64,000 nt of DNA from Phyllobacterium sp. OV277 (GTDB lineage Bacteria > Pseudomonadota > Alphaproteobacteria > Rhizobiales > Rhizobiaceae), in contig NZ_FNIY01000014.1 in assembly GCF_900104355.1 (NCBI RefSeq), positions 1 to 64,000 of the forward strand, in the 5' to 3' direction. The notes beneath the pieces were generated by a model. It made no database searches, was not told the DNA's origin, and saw only the letters and a program-made list of their open reading frames with translations. This document shows, one piece after another, positions 56,993 to 64,000 of this stretch; position 1 is the first letter of the stretch; each line of letters begins with the position of its first letter. The translations under genes were made by a program, and so were the position numbers.

Positions 56993-57318
56993 TGGTTCTG
57001 ATCAGCGCCTTTCTTCCCGAGTGAAGAGAGGCGCGATTGCCGCAAATATTTGGATTAGTGCTGCCACGTGCTGGTAAAACCTGTGTGAACAGCTCATGTT
57101 CTGTGATCTTGGTCATCTGCCTACACCCAAAGTCGATCAGTTTAATGTCGCAAAATAGTGGACTAAATAACTCAACATACGGAAAAGATTACAGAATTTT
57201 ACGTCATCGCCTTCTTAGAATTCTTCTAATATATTGTTATTGCTTCGTTTTTCGTCCCGGTTTATGACTTGCCCTGCGCTGTGCAACATCGGGCTGTCAG
57301 CGCCGAGGATTGGTTTTA
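56993..57318. other. Gene-free region before efeU
   Basis: No gene is supported here. A 76-codon frame at 57037-57267 has no ribosome binding site and an odd composition. The half nearest efeU is AT-rich and carries the Irr-type iron box at 57215-57229, so it is the promoter region of the iron-uptake operon. Confidence 0.7.
57215..57229. promoter_or_regulatory. Irr-type iron control element (ICE)
   Basis: TTAGAA-TTC-TTCTAA is a perfect 6-3-6 inverted repeat matching the TTTAGAA-N3-TTCTAAA pattern known for Irr boxes in rhizobia and Brucella. It lies about 90 bp before efeU. Irr is a haem-sensing regulator acting under low iron, so it probably links the operon to iron status. Confidence 0.65.
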
Positions 57319-58161
57319 ATGCTTGTTCCATTTTTGATTATGCTGCGCGAGGGCATTGAGGCCGCGCTGATTGTTGGCATTGTTGCAAGTTATTTGAAGC
57401 AGACGGGTCGTGGCTCGTGGATGCCCGCAGTGTGGGTTGGCATTTTGTTGGCCGTTGCGCTTTCGCTGTTCGTAGGTGCCGGGCTGCAGATGGTTAGCGC
57501 CCAATTCCCGCAGAAGGCGCAAGAGTTTTTTGAGGCAATCGTCGGTTTTATTGCCGTGATCGTTTTGTCATCGATGGTTTTCTGGATGCGCAAGGCTGCG
57601 CGCTCAATCAAATCCGAATTGCATACGTCTATAGACGAGGCACTCGCTCATTCGTCAGGGCAAGGTGCGGCGCTTGTTGCCATGGTGTTCTTTGCTGTCG
57701 CCCGCGAAGGTCTTGAATCCGTGTTTTTCCTGTTGGCCATTTTCGAACAGAGCGCAAATTCCGATGCGCCGCTTGGGGCGCTGTTGGGTATCATTGTCTC
57801 CATTTGTCTTGGCTACGGCATATATGCTGGTGGCGTTCGTCTTAATTTGAAGCGCTTTTTCTACTGGACCGGCCTGTTCATCCTGGTTGTTGCTGCCGGT
57901 ATCCTTGCCGGTTCACTGCGCCATCTGCACGAGGCAGGTGTCTGGAATAGTTTGCAGACTGTTGTGATCGATTTGAGCGACGTGCTGCCGGTCAGTAGTA
58001 CTTTCGGCACAGTGCTTTCAGGCATGTTTGGTTATCAGGATATGCCGACACTGGGTGAGGTCATTGCCTATGTCGCATTTCTCGCCATTAGCCTGTTCTT
58101 TTTTCTACGGCCCGCACCTCAGCGTCAAAGCGCTGTTGCGGCGTCGCGACCAACTCATTGA
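57319..58161 (+). CDS. efeU: Ferrous iron permease EfeU (FTR1 family)
   Basis: A 280-residue inner-membrane protein with about seven helices. Two RExxE iron-passage motifs are present: REGIE at 10-14 in helix 1 and REGLE near 129-133 in helix 4. I start at ATG 57319, giving the usual MLVPFLIMLREGIEAAL; a TTG three codons earlier is possible. First gene of the efeUOB operon, behind an Irr-like box. It takes in iron delivered by the periplasmic EfeO and EfeB. Confidence 0.94.
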   Translation: MLVPFLIMLREGIEAALIVGIVASYLKQTGRGSWMPAVWVGILLAVALSLFVGAGLQMVSAQFPQKAQEFFEAIVGFIAVIVLSSMVFWMRKAARSIKSELHTSIDEALAHSSGQGAALVAMVFFAVAREGLESVFFLLAIFEQSANSDAPLGALLGIIVSICLGYGIYAGGVRLNLKRFFYWTGLFILVVAAGILAGSLRHLHEAGVWNSLQTVVIDLSDVLPVSSTFGTVLSGMFGYQDMPTLGEVIAYVAFLAISLFFFLRPAPQRQSAVAASRPTH

Positions 58162-58170
58162 AAGCTTTTC

Positions 58171-59358
58171 ATGGCAGCCAATACAAATCCGTCTTCTCCT
58201 CCACCATCACAAAAGCTGATGAAGTTTGCCGTTGTCGGGGCTGGCCTGCTTGTCGTTGCCGGTGGTGCCGCGTTTTACTATGCCTCGACCAAGGTCAAAA
58301 CCGGCCCGGCTGACGGTGCGATTACCGTTACGATCAGTGAGGGCAAATGTGATCCGAACGCCCTGACGGTGCCTGCCGGTCGTACAACATTTAAAATCGT
58401 TAATAAATCTGACCGCGCGCTCGAATGGGAAATCCTTGATGGCGTCATGGTTCTGGAAGAGCGGGAGAATATCGTTCCGGGCTTCACGCAGACGCTGACG
58501 GCCAAACTGAACGCTGGCAAGTATGAAATCACCTGCGGTCTTCTCAACAATCCGCGCGGGACCCTGACTGTAACACCCTCTGCAGAAGCGGATGCGGCTG
58601 CAGCGCGACCGGCGCTGGTGGCATTTATCGGTCCTCTGGCGGAATATCAGGTGTTTCTTGCGACTCAGACGAGCGCGCTTGTGAAGAACGTTCAGGCGCT
58701 CGACGATGCAATCAAGGCTGGAGACATCGACAAGGCGCGAGACCTCTACCAGAAGGCGCGTCTGCGCTATATGCAGCTTGAGCCGATGGCAGATCGTTTC
58801 GCCGATTTGCACAATGCGATTGACCCTGTTGCCGATTATCTTGAAAAGCGCGAGGCGGATGCCGGATTTACCGGGTTTCACCGCATCGAATACGGGCTCT
58901 ATTCCGTCAAGAATCTTGATGGCTTGGCACCCGTTTCCGCCAAATTGCTGGCTGACGTGACTGCCCTCAAGGATCGTGCGCGATCACTGCGCATTCCGCC
59001 AGATCAGATTGCCAGCGGTGCCGCCCGTTTGATTGGCACTATTGCCAGCACAAGGATTACCGCAGGTGAGGATCATTATTCACAAACCGATCTCGCTGAT
59101 TTTGAAGCTAATCTCGCCGGTGTCTCGCGCATGATGGCGCTGATGAAGCCGGTTGTTGCTCAGGGCTCGCCTACTGTTATTGCCGATATCGAAGCCCGGT
59201 TAGCGGCTGTTGATAGTGCGCTCAAAGCACTGCGCGGTCCGGCTGGTTTCCCCTCGTACAGCGATGTGAATGCCGACAGTAAAAAGGCGCTGGCTACGCA
59301 GATGCAGGCGCTCGCCGATTCCATCGGTAAGCTCAATGCCGCTGTTGGTTTGGAATAG
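58171..59358 (+). CDS. efeO: EfeO: cupredoxin plus imelysin-type iron-binding protein
   Basis: A 395-residue protein. A hydrophobic segment at about 16-36 is a signal peptide or membrane anchor. The cupredoxin domain (about 45-135) has GKCDPNALTVPAG and EITCGLLNNPRG, and the M75 (imelysin-like) domain (about 145-395) carries the HxxE metal motif H237-E240 in HRIEYGL. It acts in the periplasm, where it is thought to bind or oxidise iron for EfeU. Nine nt behind efeU. Confidence 0.92.
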   Translation: MAANTNPSSPPPSQKLMKFAVVGAGLLVVAGGAAFYYASTKVKTGPADGAITVTISEGKCDPNALTVPAGRTTFKIVNKSDRALEWEILDGVMVLEERENIVPGFTQTLTAKLNAGKYEITCGLLNNPRGTLTVTPSAEADAAAARPALVAFIGPLAEYQVFLATQTSALVKNVQALDDAIKAGDIDKARDLYQKARLRYMQLEPMADRFADLHNAIDPVADYLEKREADAGFTGFHRIEYGLYSVKNLDGLAPVSAKLLADVTALKDRARSLRIPPDQIASGAARLIGTIASTRITAGEDHYSQTDLADFEANLAGVSRMMALMKPVVAQGSPTVIADIEARLAAVDSALKALRGPAGFPSYSDVNADSKKALATQMQALADSIGKLNAAVGLE

Positions 59359-59372
59359 GACGAGAAGCAAGC

Positions 59373-60686
59373 ATGGCAAAAGACAACGACACACAGTCTT
59401 TTATCACCAACCGCCGTAACCTTTTGCTTGGTGTTGGCGCAGCGGGTAGTGTGCTGGCCGCCGGTGTCGCTGGCGCACATGCTGAGGAAAGGCATGGCGA
59501 ACAGGTCACGGATGCGCCTGTTAGTGACAAGATGCTGGAGCAGCAACCCTTCAACGGACAATATCAGTCTGGCATCGTAACACCACGTCCTGCGGCAGGT
59601 ATGGTGGCGTCTTTCAGGGTGCTGGCAAGCAAACCGGAAGAAGTTGAACGGCTTTTCAAGACCCTTTCGGCTCGTATTGCCTTCCTGATGAAGGGTGGCA
59701 CGCCTCCCGCACTCAATGACAAATTGCCTCCGGCTGACAATGGCATTCTTGGCCCCGTGGTTCTGCCTGACAATCTGACAATGACTGTCTCATTGGGCGC
59801 GTCGTTCTTCGATCAACGTGACTGGCTTTTGCCGCACAAGCCTGTTCGCCTTTCCCGTATGAAGGCATTCAAAAATGATGCGCTGGATCAGTCGCTCTGC
59901 CATGGCGATCTCTCGTTGCAGATATCGTCGAATACACCCGATACCAATATTCATGCGCTGCGCGATATCCTGAAAAATCTGCCTGATTTGATAGTTTTGC
60001 GCTGGAAGCAGGAAGGCTCCGTGCCTGTTTTGCCACGCAGTCCCGATGGCACACACCAGAGCGCGCGCAACTTCCTTGGCTTTCGTGATGGATCGGCAAA
60101 CCCCGATGCGGGCGATACTGAATTGATGGATCGGATTGTCTGGGTTCAAGGCAATGGCGACGAGCCCGCTTGGGCGCGTAACGGTACCTATCAGGTGATC
60201 CGGATCATCCGTAACTTTGTCGAGCGGTGGGACCGTACGCCGCTGGGTGAACAGGAGCGCATCATTGGACGGCTCAAGCCAAGCGGAGCGCCATTTGGTG
60301 GGCGCACCGAGATAGAACTGCCTGACTATGCGAAGGATACCGAAGGCACGGTTACGCCGCTGGATGCGCATATCAGGCTGGCAAATGATCGCGCAAAGGG
60401 TTCTGACGCGCACCTGATCCTGCGTCGCCCGTTCAACTATTCAAACGGTGTAAGCAAATCCGGTCAGCTCGAACAAGGGCTGCTCTTCATCGCTTATCAG
60501 GCTGATCTCGAGAAGGGTTTTATTACCGTTCAGAACAAGCTGAATGGCGAGCCACTTGAGGAATATATCAAGCCGATTGGCGGCGGTTTTTTCTTTACGC
60601 TGCCCGGCGTTGTCAATGCCGATGATTTTCTTGGCCGATCATTACTGGAAGCAGCCGGCCATACTCCAACAATCACCAAGTCCTGA
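59373..60686 (+). CDS. efeB: EfeB: Dyp-type haem peroxidase, Tat-exported
   Basis: A 437-residue Dyp-type peroxidase of the EfeB class. The N-terminus has a twin-arginine signal (NRRNLLLGVGAAGSV, about 10-24) and a cleavage region ending AHA. The catalytic GFRDGSANP lies near 235-243 and the proximal haem histidine is probably in DAHIRLAND near 330. Exported folded with haem to the periplasm, where it serves iron uptake and possibly haem use. Fourteen nt behind efeO. Confidence 0.93.
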   Translation: MAKDNDTQSFITNRRNLLLGVGAAGSVLAAGVAGAHAEERHGEQVTDAPVSDKMLEQQPFNGQYQSGIVTPRPAAGMVASFRVLASKPEEVERLFKTLSARIAFLMKGGTPPALNDKLPPADNGILGPVVLPDNLTMTVSLGASFFDQRDWLLPHKPVRLSRMKAFKNDALDQSLCHGDLSLQISSNTPDTNIHALRDILKNLPDLIVLRWKQEGSVPVLPRSPDGTHQSARNFLGFRDGSANPDAGDTELMDRIVWVQGNGDEPAWARNGTYQVIRIIRNFVERWDRTPLGEQERIIGRLKPSGAPFGGRTEIELPDYAKDTEGTVTPLDAHIRLANDRAKGSDAHLILRRPFNYSNGVSKSGQLEQGLLFIAYQADLEKGFITVQNKLNGEPLEEYIKPIGGGFFFTLPGVVNADDFLGRSLLEAAGHTPTITKS

Positions 60687-60697
60687 AGGAGCCATCC

Positions 60698-61525
60698 ATG
60701 AAACTAAGAGCCTACCTTACAGCAAGTGTCTTTGCCATAACCGCTGCGGTAGCGCCGCGTGCTGCCAACGCGGAGGTCTCCCCTCTCGATCTCGTTGGGC
60801 CGATCGCCGAGTACAAGCTTTTCATTGGCGAGAATCTTGAAAAGCTCGTCAACGAGACGAAGGCTTTTACCGATGCCATTAAGGCCGGGGATATCGAAAA
60901 GGCCAAGAAACTTTATGCACCAACCCGCATGAACTACGAAATCGTTGAGCCAGTGGCTGAACTTTTCAGCGATCTCGATGGCTCCATTGACTCCCGTGCG
61001 GATGATCACGAGCAGGCTGAGAAAGATCCGGCGTTCACTGGCTTCCATCGGCTTGAATATGGCCTTTTCAGCCAGAACAGCACGGAAGGCCTGAAAGACT
61101 TTGCTGACAAGCTTCAGGCGGATGTGGTGGAACTCCACAAGCGCATTACCGAATTGACATTCCCGCCTGAAAAAGTTGTGGGCGGTGCTGCTGCGCTGAT
61201 GGAAGAAGTGGCTGCCACCAAGATCTCCGGTGAAGAAGACCGCTACAGCCATACGGATCTGTGGGACTTCAAGGCAAACTTTGATGGATCGCGCAAGATT
61301 TTCGATCTGGTTCGCCCCTTGATCGAAAAGGATGACGGTACGTTTGTGGCCAAGGTTTCGGGCAATTTTGATACCGTCGACAAGACTTTGTCGAAGTACA
61401 AGACCGCCGAAGGTTACGAGCTTTATGACAAGCTGACTGATGATGATCGTACAGTGCTGGCGGCCGCTGTTAACACCTTGGCTGAAGATCTTTCGACCCT
61501 ACGCGGTAAGCTTGGCTTGAATTAA
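60698..61525 (+). CDS. Imelysin-type periplasmic protein (EfeM-like second copy)
   Basis: A 275-residue secreted protein with a signal peptide ending near ANA (about 22-24), then only the M75 imelysin-like domain. It starts PLDLVGPIAEYKLFIGENLEKLVNETKAF, parallel to the same stretch of EfeO, and has the metal motif HRLEYGLF near 116. It thus equals EfeO without the cupredoxin domain, the form called EfeM in other bacteria. Eleven nt behind efeB, with a strong terminator after it, so it belongs to the operon. Probably a periplasmic iron binder. Confidence 0.88.
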   Translation: MKLRAYLTASVFAITAAVAPRAANAEVSPLDLVGPIAEYKLFIGENLEKLVNETKAFTDAIKAGDIEKAKKLYAPTRMNYEIVEPVAELFSDLDGSIDSRADDHEQAEKDPAFTGFHRLEYGLFSQNSTEGLKDFADKLQADVVELHKRITELTFPPEKVVGGAAALMEEVAATKISGEEDRYSHTDLWDFKANFDGSRKIFDLVRPLIEKDDGTFVAKVSGNFDTVDKTLSKYKTAEGYELYDKLTDDDRTVLAAAVNTLAEDLSTLRGKLGLN

Positions 61526-61552
61526 ACCACATAATCCTTCATTATTCTTTGT

Positions 61553-61587
61553 GAAACCCAGCTGGCAACGGCTGGGTTTCTTTTTTT
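61553..61587 (+). terminator. Intrinsic terminator of the efe operon
   Basis: Perfect 10-bp stem GAAACCCAGC (61553-61562) / GCTGGGTTTC (61571-61580) with an 8-nt loop and seven T. Ends efeUOB plus the extra imelysin gene and insulates the cyd region. Confidence 0.92.
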
Positions 61588-61684
61588 AAGCCTTTGAATT
61601 GATGTTATAAAATTCGCGACCTGCGAGAGAATGACGCGTTAGCTTTCCCTCCACTTGCATCGGGCTTCCCTATCAAATATTGTA

Positions 61685-61704
61685 ATTTCAGTAACTACTG
61701 AAAT
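61685..61704. promoter_or_regulatory. 9-2-9 inverted repeat, probable operator of the GbsR-type gene
   Basis: ATTTCAGTA (61685-61693) and TACTGAAAT (61696-61704) are perfectly complementary around AC. The centre lies about 33 bp before the regulator start codon, the usual place for an autoregulatory site. It would also control cydD downstream. Confidence 0.68.
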
Positions 61705-61727
61705 AACTGTTGTATCAGGAATCGCCG

Positions 61728-62300
61728 ATGAACCTTCCTCCTCTCGTTCAATCCTTCGTCCTGCATTTTGGTGAAATGGGCAGCCGCTGGGGGATTAACC
61801 GCACCGTTGGCCAGATTTATGCGCTGCTCTATGTATCTCCTGAGCCACTGAACGCGGACCAGATTGTCGATTCCCTTGGTATTTCCAGGTCCAATGTGTC
61901 GATGAGTTTGCGCGAATTGCAGGCGTGGAACTTGGTTCTGCTAAAACATCTCCCGGATGATCGCCGGGACTTTTTCACGACCCCTGACGATGTCTGGCAG
62001 ATTTTGCGAACACTTGCCGAGGAGCGAAAGAAGCGGGAGGTCGATCCGACACTCTCCGTCTTGCGCGAGATTCTCATGCAGCAGCCCGCAAGCGATGCCG
62101 AGCGCCACGCTCAGGAACGCATGGCGGAAATGCATGGCCTTATCGAACGTCTGACAACTTGGTATGATGATGTGAAGAAGCTCGAAACCGATCGTCTTGC
62201 AACATTGCTTACACTTGGGGCCAAGGTGACGCGATTGCTCGAGGCGAAGGACAAGATCGTCTCGCTTGGTCGTTCCAAACGCAATCCGGACAGGGCATAA
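61728..62300 (+). CDS. GbsR/MarR-type regulator upstream of cydD
   Basis: A 190-residue winged-helix protein of the GbsR branch. The start NLPPLVQSFVLHFGEMGSRWGINRTVGQIYALLYVSPEPL is characteristic, followed by the helix-turn-helix LNADQIVDSLGISRSNVSMSLRELQAW and a long C-terminal helical part (about 110-175). I start at ATG 61728; CAGGA lies upstream, and the open frame before it begins at a TTG. cydD starts 3 nt after its stop, so it is cotranscribed with the cytochrome bd assembly genes and probably controls them through the dyad at 61685-61704. Signal unknown. Confidence 0.82.
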   Translation: MNLPPLVQSFVLHFGEMGSRWGINRTVGQIYALLYVSPEPLNADQIVDSLGISRSNVSMSLRELQAWNLVLLKHLPDDRRDFFTTPDDVWQILRTLAEERKKREVDPTLSVLREILMQQPASDAERHAQERMAEMHGLIERLTTWYDDVKKLETDRLATLLTLGAKVTRLLEAKDKIVSLGRSKRNPDRA

Positions 62301-62303
62301 CCG

Positions 62304-64000
62304 ATGTCAGTCGACGCGTTGAGTTCCTCGACAGCTTTGCGGGCCGATACTGCGGTAGCCAGCGGCTTTCCGCGCGTCGAACAAACCTCCGTTAGCACTG
62401 GTCAAACTTCCGCGGTTAACTGCGCCGGTCAGGCGAGACGTGCAGCATTCATTCAGGCGGCTGGCTCTCTCCTGTGGTTGCCCCAGGCAGGGCTTTTAAG
62501 CATCGCTGTCGGCCTGATCGCAACCGGTAACGAGATATCCGGCATAATATGGCTCGCCGCTGGCGTTCTTCTGATTGGAATAGTACGGGCGTTGATCGAT
62601 GCGCTGGGAAACCGACTGGCCTTTCGTGCTGCGCGCGCTGCTCTTTCGGAACTGCGGGTAGACGCCGTAGCAGTTCTGGCTCGCCGTTCGCCGCTTGATC
62701 CTGATCGGATAGCATCGGGTGCTGCGGCAAGCATTCTGACGGAACAGGCTGAGGCGGTCGTGCCCTATCTCGCGCGCTTCGGTCCCGCGAGGTTCAAGGC
62801 GACGGTGGTCCCGGTCGCCATCCTTCTTTGTGTTCTGCCGCTCTCCTGGGCCGCCGCTATTGTTTTGATTGTGGCCGCGCCGCTTATTCCGATTTTCATG
62901 GCGCTTATCGGCTGGCGTGCCAAGGCGGCGAGCGAAGCACAATTGGTCGAGGTTGGGGGGATGAATGCATTCCTGCTGGATCGGCTACGCGGGCTTGCCA
63001 CGATCCGTTCGCTTGGCGCTGTTGATAGGACAGCGAAGCGTCTGCGAGACGATGCGGAATCCTTGCGGATGCGGACAATGGCCGTGTTGCGCATCGCCTT
63101 TCTGTCCTCGGCGGTTCTTGAGTTGTTTGCGGCACTCGGCGTTGCCATGGTGGCTGTTTATGTTGGCTTTCATCTTCTCGGGCAGCTGGACTTCGGCACA
63201 TGGAGCGGCCGACTTTCACTCAGCGAAGGGCTGTTTATCCTCCTGCTTGCTCCGGCGTTTTTTGAGCCTCTGCGTGAACTCTCGTCTGTCTGGCACGACC
63301 GAGCTGCCGGAGAAGCCGCGCTGGACGCGCTACGCAAGCTTGCGGTTGGTGGTACCGCCGTGCCAGGCGCAGAAAGTGCAAAGGGCCATCAGGAAATAAC
63401 TGCCGTTACATCTTCCGAAACATCAGCGGTTCAGATCAGAGGTCTCACATTCCGCTATGCCGATAAGCAATCGCCAGTCTTTGAGGATTTCAGTTTTGAT
63501 ATCGCTTACGGCGAAACTGTTGCGCTGCTTGGGCCTAGCGGATCGGGAAAATCGACGTTGTTGGCTCTGATTGCCGGTCTCGCGTCACTGGAATGCGGAG
63601 AGATTGCTATTGCTGGCGTGTCCTTGGCGACAAATGCTGTGGAGGCGCGCAAAAAGATTGCCTGGGTTGGGCAAAGACCGCATATCTTTGCTGGCACCGT
63701 CTCTGCAAATATTTCCCTGGGGCGCCCCAATGTCGATGGGCAAGCGGTTGAGGCTGCTCTTCATCAGTCTGCTCTCAATAATGTTGCCAATGCTCGTGGC
63801 AAGGCTTCGATTGGTGAGGGAGGGGCCGGACTTTCAGGCGGCGAAGCACTGCGTCTTGCTCTTGCCCGTGCGGCCGCTAATGCTGAGGCGTCGATCATCC
63901 TTGCCGATGAACCAACGGCGCATCTCGATAGTGAGACGGCTAATGATATTGCCGAAAGATTGTTCGCGATGTCCAAAGGTAAGACGCTTGTCATAGCGAC
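62304..64000 (+). CDS. cydD: CydD, ABC exporter subunit for cytochrome bd assembly (partial)
   Basis: The first 565 codons of an ABC transporter half, open to the right edge. A polar start of about 45 residues is followed by membrane helices (about 50-100, 165-200, 270-300, 320-340). The ATPase domain has Walker A GPSGSGKS near 412-419, a degenerate signature LSGGEALR near 512 and Walker B IILADEPTAHLD near 532. With CydC it exports cysteine and glutathione to the periplasm, needed to assemble cytochrome bd. It begins 3 nt after the regulator gene; cydC and cydAB presumably follow outside the window. Confidence 0.88.
   Translation, partial: MSVDALSSSTALRADTAVASGFPRVEQTSVSTGQTSAVNCAGQARRAAFIQAAGSLLWLPQAGLLSIAVGLIATGNEISGIIWLAAGVLLIGIVRALIDALGNRLAFRAARAALSELRVDAVAVLARRSPLDPDRIASGAAASILTEQAEAVVPYLARFGPARFKATVVPVAILLCVLPLSWAAAIVLIVAAPLIPIFMALIGWRAKAASEAQLVEVGGMNAFLLDRLRGLATIRSLGAVDRTAKRLRDDAESLRMRTMAVLRIAFLSSAVLELFAALGVAMVAVYVGFHLLGQLDFGTWSGRLSLSEGLFILLLAPAFFEPLRELSSVWHDRAAGEAALDALRKLAVGGTAVPGAESAKGHQEITAVTSSETSAVQIRGLTFRYADKQSPVFEDFSFDIAYGETVALLGPSGSGKSTLLALIAGLASLECGEIAIAGVSLATNAVEARKKIAWVGQRPHIFAGTVSANISLGRPNVDGQAVEAALHQSALNNVANARGKASIGEGGAGLSGGEALRLALARAAANAEASIILADEPTAHLDSETANDIAERLFAMSKGKTLVIA

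Noticed and set aside
57037-57267. 76-codon plus-strand frame before efeU
   Set aside because: No ribosome binding site, cysteine-rich irregular composition, and it overlaps the promoter and Irr-like box.

Overview
The window looks like a replicon segment from an alphaproteobacterium of the order Hyphomicrobiales (Rhizobiales), most like the Brucella/Ochrobactrum/Phyllobacterium side of the group. I base this on the pcaF-J-I / pcaR / pobR-pobA / pcaQ-DCHGB gene order, a PcaQ box of the rhizobial type, an Irr-type iron box, and an exopolysaccharide locus laid out like the Sinorhizobium meliloti exp (wg) galactoglucan cluster. All assignments come from reading motifs and gene order; no database search was run.

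(1) 1-1.5 kb: a possible insertion-sequence end at the left edge, an SDR oxidoreductase behind a long inverted repeat, and a 47-residue small protein followed by a strong terminator.

(2) 1.5-29.4 kb: a large divergent exopolysaccharide and type I secretion locus, the most interesting part. The left arm (minus strand) holds a GT4 glycosyltransferase, an unrecognised 501-residue protein, a GT2-GT4 fusion, two tandem polysaccharide pyruvyl transferases, a secreted glycoside hydrolase, an SGNH hydrolase and, at the far end, a class III adenylate cyclase. In the middle sits a MarR-type regulator. The right arm (plus strand) holds a type I secretion ABC protein and its membrane fusion partner, a small RTX calcium-binding protein, a GT2 enzyme, a methyltransferase, a GT4 enzyme, a tail-anchored protein, a degenerate GT2-like protein, another GT4 enzyme, a third pyruvyl transferase and galE. 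The same TTTCAAAWTTYGAAA-like palindrome occurs before the 501-residue protein, between the MarR gene and the secretion genes, and before the RTX gene. These match the places where ExpG/WggR acts in S. meliloti. A recurrent GW-x-x-DP module in three right-arm proteins and the degenerate glycosyltransferase appear undescribed.

(3) 29.4-44.8 kb: the beta-ketoadipate pathway for 4-hydroxybenzoate and protocatechuate: pcaF, pcaJ, pcaI (minus), pcaR, an AraC-type regulator with divergent pobA, then pcaQ with divergent pcaDCHGB, then a five-gene branched-chain-type ABC importer probably for protocatechuate. Boxes resembling PcaR and PcaQ sites lie where expected.

(4) 44.8-57 kb: an alpha/beta hydrolase, then an M14 carboxypeptidase, a complete dipeptide-type ABC importer with a fused double ATPase, and a MarR-like regulator divergent from a fused 5-oxoprolinase/hydantoinase. 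This suggests import and breakdown of pyroglutamyl- or amide-capped peptides.

(5) 57-64 kb: an efeUOB iron-uptake operon with an extra imelysin-type protein behind an Irr-like box, then a GbsR/MarR-type regulator with a 9-2-9 inverted repeat in its promoter and the start of cydD, which runs off the right edge. No tRNA, rRNA or CRISPR array was seen.
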